DNA of 64,000 nt from Mucilaginibacter gotjawali (lineage in GTDB: Bacteria; Bacteroidota; Bacteroidia; Sphingobacteriales; Sphingobacteriaceae), in the NCBI RefSeq assembly GCF_002355435.1, contig NZ_AP017313.1, forward strand, positions 124,001 to 188,000. Direction: 5' to 3'. A program made the translations under genes and the position numbers. Numbering within the stretch: position 1 is the first letter of the stretch; the number at the start of each line of letters is the position of its first letter. Positions 16,888 to 25,932 of this stretch are shown here, piece by piece. The notes beneath the pieces were generated by a model. The model was given only the letters and a program-made list of their open reading frames with translations, was not told the origin of the DNA and searched no databases.

Positions 16888-18687
16888 TTATTTAACATAA
16901 ATAGAAACCACCTGGTTGGCGAAGGTCGCCGCGCAATTTGCGCCCTGGTGCGTACATCCCGGGTCCATTTCCACAAAATTGCCATTCTTCCAATAACAAT
17001 TATTTCCTGATGACGACGATGCACCGCTTATATACAGATCCGTATTGTTATATAAAAAGATGGAGGACACGACTTCGGCAACCGAATAGGCAGCAGTGTT
17101 GATCATGGCTCCGTTTTTCCAAACAGCCCCGGCGCCATTATACTGGCCACCAAGATACACATCGCTGCCCGACACCAAAATACTCGTGATGGTGTTGAAT
17201 ATACTGTTTGCAGGTGTAGTAATTGGCACTGATACGCCGTTTTTCCAAAGACGTGGAGCTTCGTTGATGATACCCCCGGTAGTGATGTCGCGGATTTCCT
17301 CCAAACCAGCCACATAGACATCTGCGCCAGAAACATACACGGCCGTCGCCCTGGCGCTGCCTGAATGGATCCCGTCTGTCAGATCAATCGGGCTGCCGTT
17401 TTTCCAGTAAGTAGCTTTTAAAATAGTTGAGTTGCCCAAATATTGTGCGCCGGCTACGTAAACATCTCCGTTACTTACTGCCAGTTCGTTATTTTGATAG
17501 GTACCAGTAAGGTAGATCAAACTTGTAGTTGTTAAAGGCGTAGCTGTTGTATTTTTCCAATAGGTGTAAACATTGTTAAGCACACCCAGGCAATATACGT
17601 CGGCACCTGAAACTGCGACAGAAGAAGTAAAACCTGTTTGCGACGAGACATGTACTGCTGTATTATTTTTCCAGTAGGTAGGCGTTTGTGTTGTTGATGG
17701 GCCTGCAAAATAAATGTCTGTACCTGAGCCAACCATGGCATCCGCCCCGTTACAATCGGTAGTAGCGGTGAAGGCGGAGTTTTTCCAGTAACCAAACCCA
17801 GACCGAGTATCCGAGCCAACTACATAAATGTTGGGCCCGGTAGCAACCAGGTAAGTAAAGGCCATACCATTAGATGTTCCGCCGGGAGTAGTTACTGTTA
17901 TATTTCCGTTTGTGCCGCCGGCCGGTACCGTAGCTATTATTTGTGTAGCGGTGGCACTGGTAACCGTTGCAACGGTACCATTAAACTTAACCACATCATT
18001 GGCGGCCGTCGCATCAAAATTGGTACCGGTTATGGTAACGGCAGCGCCGGCAGCTGCAGTAGCAGGGCTGATGCCTGCAATAACCGGCGCCAGCAAATAG
18101 GTGAATACCGGCCCTGTTGCCGTGCCGCCTGTTGTGGTTACAGTAACGGCCCCTGTGCTTCCTGCCGCCGGCGCGGTAACGACCAATGAGGTTGTAGTAG
18201 CTGCGGTCACAGTGGCTGCAACACCATGAAACTTAACCACGTTATTAGCAGCTACGGCATCGAAATTTGTACCTGTAAGGGTAACCGATACCCCGGCCAC
18301 ACCCGATGCCGGGCTGATAGAGGTAACGCCGGGGGCCAATAAATAGGTAAATGTTGGACCTGTAGCCGTGCCTCCTGTTGTGGTAACACTTACCGGCCCG
18401 GTACCCGCGCCTGCTGGTGCTGTTACAATCAATGTAGTGGCAGTTGCCGAGCTGACGGCAGCAACTGTGCCATTGAATTTGACCGTATTGGCAGCGGCTG
18501 AAAGTTCAAATGCCGAGCCGGTGATGGTAACAGAGGTACCCGCAGTGCCGGACGTTGGCGAAATAGCGGTAATTTTGGGGAGAACCGGGATAATTGGCTT
18601 GGGGCCGGGATTGTTTTTTTTACAACCCGGGAGTATAAAAAGGGCAGCGAAAATCACAATTAGTAAATAGGTAATTAATGTTTTCAT
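16888..18687 (-). CDS. Lipoprotein with three IPT/TIG domains and seven WKN repeats
   Basis: A 599-residue surface lipoprotein (lipobox FILPGC, Cys22). Three IPT/TIG immunoglobulin-like domains occupy about residues 37-116, 118-198 and 200-280, each beginning I..ISP..G..G..VTITG and ending in FTYLLA. The rest (285-599) consists of seven units with a strand of the form D-V-Y-V-A-G (starting near 287, 325, 364, 409, 457, 510, 551) followed by a Y/L/V-W-K-N turn. Seven units suggest a seven-bladed beta propeller, and the final VVSIYVK could close the ring. It is probably a cell-surface binding protein; the ligand is unknown. No partner gene is adjacent. Confidence 0.85.
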   Translation of the reverse strand: MKTLITYLLIVIFAALFILPGCKKNNPGPKPIIPVLPKITAISPTSGTAGTSVTITGSAFELSAAANTVKFNGTVAAVSSATATTLIVTAPAGAGTGPVSVTTTGGTATGPTFTYLLAPGVTSISPASGVAGVSVTLTGTNFDAVAANNVVKFHGVAATVTAATTTSLVVTAPAAGSTGAVTVTTTGGTATGPVFTYLLAPVIAGISPATAAAGAAVTITGTNFDATAANDVVKFNGTVATVTSATATQIIATVPAGGTNGNITVTTPGGTSNGMAFTYLVATGPNIYVVGSDTRSGFGYWKNSAFTATTDCNGADAMVGSGTDIYFAGPSTTQTPTYWKNNTAVHVSSQTGFTSSVAVSGADVYCLGVLNNVYTYWKNTTATPLTTTSLIYLTGTYQNNELAVSNGDVYVAGAQYLGNSTILKATYWKNGSPIDLTDGIHSGSARATAVYVSGADVYVAGLEEIRDITTGGIINEAPRLWKNGVSVPITTPANSIFNTITSILVSGSDVYLGGQYNGAGAVWKNGAMINTAAYSVAEVVSSIFLYNNTDLYISGASSSSGNNCYWKNGNFVEMDPGCTHQGANCAATFANQVVSIYVK

Positions 18688-19483
18688 AAGGTATGGATTA
18701 ATGTTTTTACTGGCAGGTGTTTAAAAAGTATTTACTTCACCTGTGAAATTGCACATATTCGTGTTTTTTATCAATCCTCTCTTTGAGTGAATTGCCGGGG
18801 CGTCTAATCACCCTTTTGAAATGGGATTCCGGTCAATCATGTTGCCTTATTTGTTTCTTTATTAAAAAGAGCCTGTAAACCAGCTCCCGGGCAGGCAAAT
18901 GATGGTGATTGATGAGTCATTATCGTTTAGTTAAGGATCCGGCCTGCATTTTGGTTATAAGGGGCAGTAATGTCAGTTGTTAAATACTTAATTATCAGCT
19001 TTTTTTCGCTTTTTGCTGGGTGTTGCATGTGTTGCGCAACGAAACAAAAAGCCTGCGGATGTACAATGAAATAACAATTGGTAAAGGTATATCTGTCTTA
19101 AGCAAACGCTGCTGATTGATGATTGGCGAGGCACTGTTTGTTTTTTAATATGCTATTACTCATTTGAGTGATAAAGTAGACCAGCTATAATGATGCCGCT
19201 TATACCCCGCAAGTATGAAAATAGCTCACTCTGTGGTGGATCAACTGTATCCTTTCAGGCCTTTTACACATTGCTTATATCGTTCAGCATTCTATGTTAT
19301 TTTTCATTCATCCTTTGGCCAAAAAAACGAGGAAGCTATTTTGCTGGGTATTGCAAGTTAATAACTGAACAACATGACATTAAAATTATGCGGAATGTAA
19401 CATTTATCACATTTTAAACTTCCAATTTCGCCCACCTTTGCCTTCATCAGCTTAGCATTAGTTAAGCATGTAATAAACAGACC
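18688..19483. other. 796-bp intergenic region between divergent genes
   Basis: No convincing gene. A 75-codon plus-strand frame (19190-19417) lacks family features. A hairpin is formed by GCTTTTTG (19008-19015) and CAAAAAGC (19045-19052) around the palindrome GTTGCGCAAC (19031-19040). Promoters for the TIG lipoprotein and for the CoA-disulfide reductase must lie at the two ends; CACCTTTGCC near 19435 is a weak -7 candidate for the latter. Confidence 0.4.
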
Positions 19484-21163
19484 ATGAGATATATCATTAT
19501 TGGTGCGGTAGCAGGCGGTGCAAGCACCGCTGCCAGGTTAAGAAGACTGGACGAACATGCCGAAATCATCATTTTCGAAAAGGGAGAATATATTTCCTAC
19601 GCCAATTGCGGCCTACCCTATTATATCGGTGAGGTGATCACCGACCGTAATAAATTATTTGTACAAACAGCAGCATCTTTTAATCAGCGTTTTAATATTG
19701 ATGTTAGGGTATTGACCGAAGTAACCGGAATCGATCCTGGCAAAAAAACAGTTACTGCAGAGAACCAGGTAACAGGTGATGTATACGAAGAGACCTACGA
19801 TAAACTGGTCCTGTCGCCCGGCGCCGGGCCTATCAGGCCTCCTTTACCTGGTATTGGAAATGATGGCATATTTACTTTGCGAAATGTGTCAGATACTGAT
19901 TATATCAAAAAATATATTTATCACAAACAGGCAAAAAAAGCAGTGGTTGTGGGCGGTGGTTTTATAGGGCTTGAGATGGCCGAAAACCTGCATGGGCTGG
20001 GCCTGGATGTTACCATTATCGAGATGGGAAACCAGGTAATGGCTCCGCTTGATTTCCCGCTGGCTGCCATCGTACAGCAGCATATCCGCAGTTTGGGGGT
20101 TCATCTGTATTTAAATAACGCGGTAACCGGTTTTGAGCAAACTGACGGGGGCCTTGCTGTTAACTTAAAGTCGGGTGATGTACTGGATGCCGATATTGTG
20201 ATCCTGTCGATCGGGGTGCGTCCTGATACCAGGCTGGCAGCAGGCGCCGGGTTAAAAATTGGCGAAGGGCGGGGAATATACGTTAACGAATACCTGCAAA
20301 CATCCAACCCCGATATTTACGCAGTTGGCGATGCCATTGAATTTGAAAACCCTATTACCGGGCAGGCAATGGTTACCTACCTTGCCGGGCCGGCCAATAA
20401 ACAAGGGCGGATTTGTGCCAATAACATCGTAATGGGCAATGTGCAGCAATATCATGGTTCCATTAATACTGCTATAGTGCAGGTGTTTGGCATGACTGTT
20501 GGCACGGCCGGCACGGCATCAAAACATTTAAAAGCCGCCGGCATCAAACATACGGTATCAACTACCAGTAGCGGCTCGCATGCGGGGTATTTCCCCGGTG
20601 CAAAGCAAATGACCATTCAGGTTGCTTTTTCGCCTGATAACGGGCGCCTATATAACGCGCAGGTTGCAGGGTTTGACGGTGCGGATAAGCGCCTGGATAT
20701 CTTATCATCGGTTATTAAAAGAAACGGTACTATTGATGAACTCGTTGAATTTGAACACGCCTATGCTCCGCCGTATTCATCGGCAAAAGACCCGGTGAAC
20801 ATGGCCGGATTTGTCGCTGAAAACATACTGCTGGGCCGCCTGAATATATTTTATTGGGACGAAACGAATAAAATTGGCGAAGATGACCTGCTTCTGGATG
20901 TGAGGAGCCCGGAAGAATACCGGGCTGGCTATATTGGCGGAGCCATTAACATACCCATTGATGAACTGCGTGGCAGAATGGATGAGCTATCAACCCAAAA
21001 GAATATTTATATTTATTGCGAAGCCGGTTTAAGGGGATACCTTGCCCAGCGTATATTAAGGCAAAGCGGGTTCAATAATGTATACAATCTTTCGGGAGGA
21101 TACCGGTTATGGAAAAACTGTACGGCGGAAACTGAGCAAAACACCATTGAGGTTGTTTGCTGA
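19484..21163 (+). CDS. CoA-disulfide reductase-like FAD oxidoreductase with C-terminal rhodanese domain
   Basis: A 559-residue fusion. The N-terminal pyridine nucleotide-disulfide oxidoreductase has the FAD motif GAVAGGASTAARLRR and the single redox cysteine C42 in SYANCGLPYY, the CoADR hallmark. The NAD(P)H motif is VVGGGFIGLEMAENL and the second FAD motif IYAVGDAIEF. The C-terminal rhodanese domain (about 460-550) holds the active cysteine C512 in YCEAGLRGYLAQ. Such fusions reduce CoA disulfide, polysulfide or CoA-persulfide and so link redox and sulfur metabolism. It is cytoplasmic. A DUF983 gene follows 25 bp downstream. Confidence 0.93.
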   Translation: MRYIIIGAVAGGASTAARLRRLDEHAEIIIFEKGEYISYANCGLPYYIGEVITDRNKLFVQTAASFNQRFNIDVRVLTEVTGIDPGKKTVTAENQVTGDVYEETYDKLVLSPGAGPIRPPLPGIGNDGIFTLRNVSDTDYIKKYIYHKQAKKAVVVGGGFIGLEMAENLHGLGLDVTIIEMGNQVMAPLDFPLAAIVQQHIRSLGVHLYLNNAVTGFEQTDGGLAVNLKSGDVLDADIVILSIGVRPDTRLAAGAGLKIGEGRGIYVNEYLQTSNPDIYAVGDAIEFENPITGQAMVTYLAGPANKQGRICANNIVMGNVQQYHGSINTAIVQVFGMTVGTAGTASKHLKAAGIKHTVSTTSSGSHAGYFPGAKQMTIQVAFSPDNGRLYNAQVAGFDGADKRLDILSSVIKRNGTIDELVEFEHAYAPPYSSAKDPVNMAGFVAENILLGRLNIFYWDETNKIGEDDLLLDVRSPEEYRAGYIGGAINIPIDELRGRMDELSTQKNIYIYCEAGLRGYLAQRILRQSGFNNVYNLSGGYRLWKNCTAETEQNTIEVVC

Positions 21164-21188
21164 TTGTTGAACTAATGAATAATTTTGT

Positions 21189-21620
21189 ATGAAGATTGTT
21201 GAAATGGAAAAGGCGCCAATAAAGCGTTTGCCAATGTGGCCCGCTGTAATTACCGGCAAATGCCCACGGTGCCGTGTGGGAAATATTTACGAAAAGCCAA
21301 TGTATAGCCTGGTCGGGCAAAAAATCAACAAGGCCTGCCCGCATTGCGGCTTTGTTTACGAACGGGAGCCTGGCTATTTTTACGCTGCGATGTATATTAG
21401 TTATGCTTTCATTGTGGCTGAGCTGGTAACGCTGGCGGTGGGCACCTCGATATTAACCGGCAGCCATAACCCATGGCTTTATATCGCCATATTACTCAGT
21501 GTGACAGGTGTGCTTGCGCCATTTAATTTAAGATACTCGAAGGTATTGTTATTACACTGGCTTACGCCCGGAATCAGGTACATGCCGGAGTACAGCGTGG
21601 AAAAGGACACGGCGGCTTAG
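21189..21620 (+). CDS. DUF983 family membrane protein with zinc-ribbon-like cysteines
   Basis: A 143-residue DUF983 protein. Two CxxC pairs at C25/C28 (KCPRCRVGNIY) and C50/C53 (ACPHCGFVYEREPGYFYAAMYISY) form a likely zinc ribbon, followed by two transmembrane helices. Function is unknown. It lies 25 bp after the CoA-disulfide reductase gene, which may indicate a shared transcript, and 44 bp before a methyltransferase gene. Confidence 0.9.
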   Translation: MKIVEMEKAPIKRLPMWPAVITGKCPRCRVGNIYEKPMYSLVGQKINKACPHCGFVYEREPGYFYAAMYISYAFIVAELVTLAVGTSILTGSHNPWLYIAILLSVTGVLAPFNLRYSKVLLLHWLTPGIRYMPEYSVEKDTAA

Positions 21621-21664
21621 TTGAACGATCATAGTCACCAACATCAAAGCAAAATTAATGATCG

Positions 21665-22309
21665 ATGAAAAGTTTTTGGGATGAGCGTTATAGCGCGAAA
21701 GAATATATTTACGGAGAAGAGCCAAACGTTTTCTTTGCTGCCGAGTTGCGCAAACTAAAACCCGGCACCATTATTCTGCCCTGCGATGGCGAGGGCCGCA
21801 ATGGTGTTTATGCGGCATCTGCCGGCTGGACCGTGAAAGCCTTTGATGGAAGCGAAGAAGGAAAGGCCAAGGCTTTGCAACTGGCAGCGCTAAAAAAGGT
21901 GGAAATTGAATATGTCACCGGGGATGCCGCAACAATAACTTATCCTGAAAAGAGTGCCGATGCCGTTGCTTTTATCTACGCACATTTACCTCCTGACGTC
22001 CGTAAAACAGCACATCAAAATGCAATAAAATGGTTAAAACCTGGCGGGGTATTAATTTTGGAGGTATTTAACCCGGCGCAACTGAACAATACCTCCGGCG
22101 GGCCAAAGGATGTGGCTATGCTTTATACTAAAGAGATGCTTCAAAAGGATTTTGAATTGCTTGAAACGGTACTGCTTCAGACCCTCGTTACTACTATAGA
22201 TGAAGGTGACCGTCACCAGGGCAAAGCCGATATTATCCGTTACATCGGGATAAAAAATAAAACACTGATGTTACGCGCGTGGGGCCTGGTTGTTATTTTG
22301 CGCCAATGA
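21665..22309 (+). CDS. Class I SAM-dependent methyltransferase (TehB-like)
   Basis: A 214-residue methyltransferase. The N-terminus FWDERYSAKEYIYGEEPNVFF and motif I ILPCDGEGRNGVYAA match the small TehB-like group; motif II is in DAVAFIYAHLPPDVR. The usual AEGEGRN is CDGEGRN here. Substrates of relatives include tellurite, selenite and thiol compounds, but none can be assigned. The last 17 bp overlap the convergent sugar transporter gene, so its C-terminal residues are less certain. Confidence 0.88.
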   Translation: MKSFWDERYSAKEYIYGEEPNVFFAAELRKLKPGTIILPCDGEGRNGVYAASAGWTVKAFDGSEEGKAKALQLAALKKVEIEYVTGDAATITYPEKSADAVAFIYAHLPPDVRKTAHQNAIKWLKPGGVLILEVFNPAQLNNTSGGPKDVAMLYTKEMLQKDFELLETVLLQTLVTTIDEGDRHQGKADIIRYIGIKNKTLMLRAWGLVVILRQ

Positions 22310-23291
22310 TCAACCCCAAACCAATAACGTAAGCCACGAGCATACTAGATAGCAGGGCATTAGTGCCTTTTGGCGCGTTTTTAAATTCTTTCCAGATAAG
22401 TATCCCCCAAAGTGCTGCTATAAGTGTAGCGCCCTGCCCAAGGCCGTACGATATTGCAGGGCCTGCTTTGCCTGCGGCGATAAGGTTAAATGAATTGCCG
22501 ATTCCCCAGATGGCGCCACCCAATACGCCGGTGAGATGGGTTTTAAAATTGCCTTTAAAATAATCAGCATAACTAACAGGCAATCCCGAGAAAGGCTTTT
22601 TCATCAGGATAGTATTGAATAGAAAGTTACTAAGCAAAATTCCGACCGAGAAAATAAATACGGCAGTATATGGTGTCATTTTACCAGCCGCAGGTGCTGC
22701 AAAGTTTTGCAGGTCCATAGACGCGGCTATGAACCGGTAAAAGAAGGACATCAGCACGCCAGCGACTATACTCAACACAATGCCTTTTGATGAAACCTTG
22801 TTACCCCCGCTGCCGGCCTTGCGGAAGGCCATTGCATTAAGGATGATGGCTAAACAGATGCAGCCTACCCCGGCAAACAAATAAACCGGGTTGCCCTGCT
22901 GTAATGCAAAATAATTGAGCAATACACCCAACACCAAAGCAATACCTATGGCTACCGGAAAAGCTACCGCCATACCGGCAATAGCGATAGCTGCAGAGAA
23001 TAAAATATTTGCAGCATTAAAAACAATACCACCAATTAAGGCACTGGCAATGTTGCCGCCATCTGCCTGCTTCAAATCAGCTAAAAAGCTGCGGCCCTGC
23101 GTTCCAAAACTTCCTAATGTAAAAGCAGAAAGGACAGAAAAGAAGAGGATCCCGATCACATAATCCCAGTAAAAGAGTTCAAAGCGCCAGCTTTTGGCAG
23201 CAAGTTTTTGGCTGTTGGCCCATGATCCCCAGCAAAGCATGGTGATGATACAAAATACAATAGCTGCGGCGTATGAAGAAACGATGAACAT
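22293..23291 (-). CDS. GRP-family sugar/metabolite transporter (DMT superfamily)
   Basis: A 332-residue protein with ten predicted helices. The opening MLCWGSWANSQKLAAKSWRFELFYWDYVIG and the segments NAANILFSAAIAIAGMAVAFPVAIG and GGAIWGIGNSFNLIAAGKAGPAISYGLGQ match the glucose/ribose-porter-type (GRP) branch of the drug/metabolite transporter superfamily. It should import or export a sugar or related compound by ion coupling. Its stop overlaps the convergent methyltransferase by 17 bp. Confidence 0.85.
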   Translation of the reverse strand: MFIVSSYAAAIVFCIITMLCWGSWANSQKLAAKSWRFELFYWDYVIGILFFSVLSAFTLGSFGTQGRSFLADLKQADGGNIASALIGGIVFNAANILFSAAIAIAGMAVAFPVAIGIALVLGVLLNYFALQQGNPVYLFAGVGCICLAIILNAMAFRKAGSGGNKVSSKGIVLSIVAGVLMSFFYRFIAASMDLQNFAAPAAGKMTPYTAVFIFSVGILLSNFLFNTILMKKPFSGLPVSYADYFKGNFKTHLTGVLGGAIWGIGNSFNLIAAGKAGPAISYGLGQGATLIAALWGILIWKEFKNAPKGTNALLSSMLVAYVIGLGLIIGAK

Positions 23292-23386
23292 AATGCCCTG
23301 GTTTTTAGGTGATCAATAAACAATTGGTGGCTTAAAGTTATGTTTTAAATTAATTGGTATTATTTTTTGCACCTTATTTTATTAAC

Positions 23387-23439
23387 GTCATTGGGTCACC
23401 TGCCTGCGGCAGGCAGGTTTGCTTCGCGTCATTGGGTCA
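23387..23439. repeat. REP-like palindrome flanked by GTCATTGGGTCA direct repeats
   Basis: The palindrome CCTGCCTGCGGCAGGCAGG (23399-23417, 9-1-9) is bracketed by two copies of GTCATTGGGTCA (23387-23398 and 23428-23439). A related GGGTCATTGAGTCATT phrase occurs near 43265, and related GC palindromes occur near 10895 and 56025. This suggests a dispersed intergenic repeat. Confidence 0.6.
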
Positions 23440-23480
23440 TTATGTCGTTGGTTGGGGGTAAAATGGCGGTTAGGGCTATT

Positions 23481-23513
23481 CAAAACAAAAACCCCTTCCG
23501 TGTTGGAAAGGGT
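23481..23513 (-). terminator. Terminator after the deoxyhypusine synthase-like gene
   Basis: On the minus strand the sequence reads CCCTTTCC, loop AACAC, GGAAGGGG and then TTTTTGTTTTG. It lies about 65 bp beyond the stop codon. Confidence 0.7.
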
Positions 23514-23576
23514 CTTCATGACTTTTTTTATAAATTTTATAAATTCGAAATCGAACATCCGAATTCCGAAATCAAA

Positions 23577-24557
23577 TTACTGTCCTAATATCCAGGCAAA
23601 TATTAACGGCGCTACAATGGTGGCATCCGATTCAACAATAAATTTTGGGGTATGGATATCCAGTTTACCCCAGGTAATTTTTTCATTAGGCACCGCGCCG
23701 GAGTAAGAGCCGTAGGATGTGGTTGAATCAGAGATCTGGCAAAAATAACTCCAGAAAGGAATTTCGGGCATTTCCATATCCTGGTACAACATTGGTACCA
23801 CGCAAATCGGGAAATCGCCTGCTATACCGCCCCCGATCTGGAAAAAGCCGATGCCTTTGCCGGAAGAGTTTTTTACATACCAATCAGCCAGCCATGCCAT
23901 GTATTCGATACCGCTTTTCATGGTGGTTGGTTTTATTTCGCCTTTAATAACGTATGAGGCAAAGATGTTACCCATAGTGCTGTCTTCCCATCCGGGAACT
24001 ACTATCGGCAAATTCTTTTCGGCCGCTGCCAGCATCCACGAATTTTTAGGGTCGATCTCGTAATATTGTTTCAAGTCGCCGCTTAGCAGCATTTTGTACA
24101 TAAACTCATGCGGAAAATAGCGTTCGCCGGCGGTATCCGCATCTTTCCAAAGTTTATGGATGTGCTTTTGCAGCCGCCTGAAGGCTTCTTCTTCAGGAAT
24201 ACAGGTGTCTGTTACGCGATTGTAGTGATTTTCAAGCAAATCCCACTCATCCTGCGGACTAAGGTCTCGGTAGTTAGGCACACGTTTATAATGCGAATGC
24301 GCTACCAGGTTCATAATATCCTCTTCGAGGTTAGCGCCGGTACACGAGATGATGGCAATTTTATCCTGGCGGATCATCTCGGCAAGCGAAATACCCAATT
24401 CTGCCGTGCTCATGGCACCGGCAAGCGTAACCATCATTTTACCGCCTTCAAGCAGGTGTGTTTCATATCCTTTTGCTGCATCCATTAACGCTGCCGCATT
24501 AAAATGCAGGTAGTTTTTTTCAATAAACTGCGATACCGGGCCTTTTGTACTACTCAT
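23577..24557 (-). CDS. Deoxyhypusine synthase family protein
   Basis: A 326-residue member of the deoxyhypusine synthase superfamily. Visible landmarks are GGKMMVTLAGAMSTAELGISLAEMI (NAD-binding region), SCTGANLEEDIMNLV, and NEKITWGKL with the lysine corresponding to the catalytic Lys of eukaryotic enzymes (WGK). Bacteria lack eIF5A, so such proteins usually transfer the spermidine aminobutyl group to putrescine or another amine, as in homospermidine synthases; the substrate here is not proven. It is cytoplasmic and monocistronic, with a perfect TACTTTTG box upstream. Confidence 0.9.
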   Translation of the reverse strand: MSSTKGPVSQFIEKNYLHFNAAALMDAAKGYETHLLEGGKMMVTLAGAMSTAELGISLAEMIRQDKIAIISCTGANLEEDIMNLVAHSHYKRVPNYRDLSPQDEWDLLENHYNRVTDTCIPEEEAFRRLQKHIHKLWKDADTAGERYFPHEFMYKMLLSGDLKQYYEIDPKNSWMLAAAEKNLPIVVPGWEDSTMGNIFASYVIKGEIKPTTMKSGIEYMAWLADWYVKNSSGKGIGFFQIGGGIAGDFPICVVPMLYQDMEMPEIPFWSYFCQISDSTTSYGSYSGAVPNEKITWGKLDIHTPKFIVESDATIVAPLIFAWILGQ

Positions 24558-24580
24558 GATCTTTATTCAAAAATTTGGTG

Positions 24581-24588
24581 CAAAAGTA
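24581..24588 (-). promoter_or_regulatory. Candidate Bacteroidota -7 promoter box
   Basis: On the minus strand TACTTTTG matches the Bacteroidota sigma-70 -7 consensus TAnnTTTG. It lies 24 bp upstream of the deoxyhypusine synthase-like start codon. A clear -33 TTTG at the usual distance was not found. Confidence 0.45.
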
Positions 24589-24673
24589 GATATTTTGGTG
24601 AAATATGAGCCATTATCATTTTATTAAGCCAATAAAATGCCGAAAGTATCTATCTTAGCCACATCTGCTTTTT

Positions 24674-25813
24674 ATGAAACGAATTATTATTTTATTAATA
24701 ATACTTTTTAGCGCCAGCTGTGTGTATGCCCAGATGAATTTTTTACCAAAATTTATCCGCAAAATGTATTTTAATAAGGATAGCACCCGCAAGCCGGGGT
24801 TTGTATTGCTGCCGGCTCTTGCTTCGGCCCCTGAAACGGGCCTTGAAGTTGGCGGCGCGGCGCTGGTTTCGTTTTATACTGATACCAGCGATCATACTAC
24901 CCATGTTTCCAGTTTGTTTGGCTACGCAACCATTACCACCAAAGGGCAAACTAAGCTAAGCTTAAATGCCAATTACTGGACACCTCAAAACAAAATTCAT
25001 TACCTGGCAACTATCAGCTATTATAATTTTCCGTTCAATTTTTACGGCATTGGCAATAACACCCATTTGGCAGATGTTGACGAGGTTTTTGAAAAAAGGT
25101 ATAAAGTTAATTTTGAGAGTGAATTTAATTTGGGCAATGGCTTGTATTTAGGCTATGTAGCAGGAGGATTTAAATATTATTACAGGTTTGACAGAAACAG
25201 GCAGGGGGTTTTAAATACCGATCCTTCGGTGGAAGACAAAAGGGGCGGAACAGCCGGTTACGCCGGACCGACGTTTACTTATGATACCCGAAACAACAAT
25301 ACTTATACCACCAAAGGCATCATTATTAATGCTTATTACAATTTGATGCATGGCGCTTTTATCAATAACGGCTATGAAGGTGGTTTTTTTAACATTGAAT
25401 ATTCTGAGTTTTTTTCTTTAAGCAAGAAACTGGTTTTGGGGACAGATATCCAGGAACAAAGCCTCACCGGTTCAAGATCGCCGTTTTATTTGCTGCCTCA
25501 AATGGGAAGCGATGAAATGATGCGGGGTTATTACGAGGGCCGTTTCCGCGACAGGAATTATATAGCCGGGCAAACCGAACTCCGGTACCGTATTAACAAC
25601 AGCTTTGGGCTGGCAGCTTTTATTGGTACCGGCGAAGTATTTCACACCAGCTTTAGTTTTGCGCAGTTAAAACCTAACTATGGTGGCGGCATCCGCTACT
25701 TTTTTGACATTGAAAAAGGGCTTGCCATCCGGGTTGATTACGGCGTAGGCCAAAAGCCGGCTGGTGAACCCAGGATAAGCGGTTTATATGTTGCGCTGGG
25801 CCAATCTTTTTGA
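24674..25813 (+). CDS. BamA/TamA-like outer-membrane protein (surface antigen D15 family)
   Basis: A 379-residue outer-membrane protein with a signal peptide (cleaved after VYAQ, about residue 20). The barrel resembles the D15/Omp85 C-terminal domain: TAGYAGPTFTYDTRNNNTYTTKGIIINAYYNL, the MMRGYYEGRFRDRNY segment (equivalent of the conserved RGY and (V/I)RGF loop) and a final VALGQSF with terminal Phe. No POTRA domains are present, so it is a short Omp85-related barrel, common in Bacteroidota. Role unknown. Confidence 0.85.
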   Translation: MKRIIILLIILFSASCVYAQMNFLPKFIRKMYFNKDSTRKPGFVLLPALASAPETGLEVGGAALVSFYTDTSDHTTHVSSLFGYATITTKGQTKLSLNANYWTPQNKIHYLATISYYNFPFNFYGIGNNTHLADVDEVFEKRYKVNFESEFNLGNGLYLGYVAGGFKYYYRFDRNRQGVLNTDPSVEDKRGGTAGYAGPTFTYDTRNNNTYTTKGIIINAYYNLMHGAFINNGYEGGFFNIEYSEFFSLSKKLVLGTDIQEQSLTGSRSPFYLLPQMGSDEMMRGYYEGRFRDRNYIAGQTELRYRINNSFGLAAFIGTGEVFHTSFSFAQLKPNYGGGIRYFFDIEKGLAIRVDYGVGQKPAGEPRISGLYVALGQSF

Positions 25814-25932
25814 GCCCGGGGTTTAGCTGTGCAAATATTACCAAAATGCCAGCTTTCCAATAATTTTTCCATTCTGAAGAATCCTTAACTTGTTGAATTC
25901 CGGATTAAACAAAATAGCATAACTTTGAAGCT

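Noticed and set aside
19190..19417. 75-codon plus-strand frame in the 796-bp gap
   Set aside because: No recognisable domain or partner; hydrophobic patch alone is not enough evidence.
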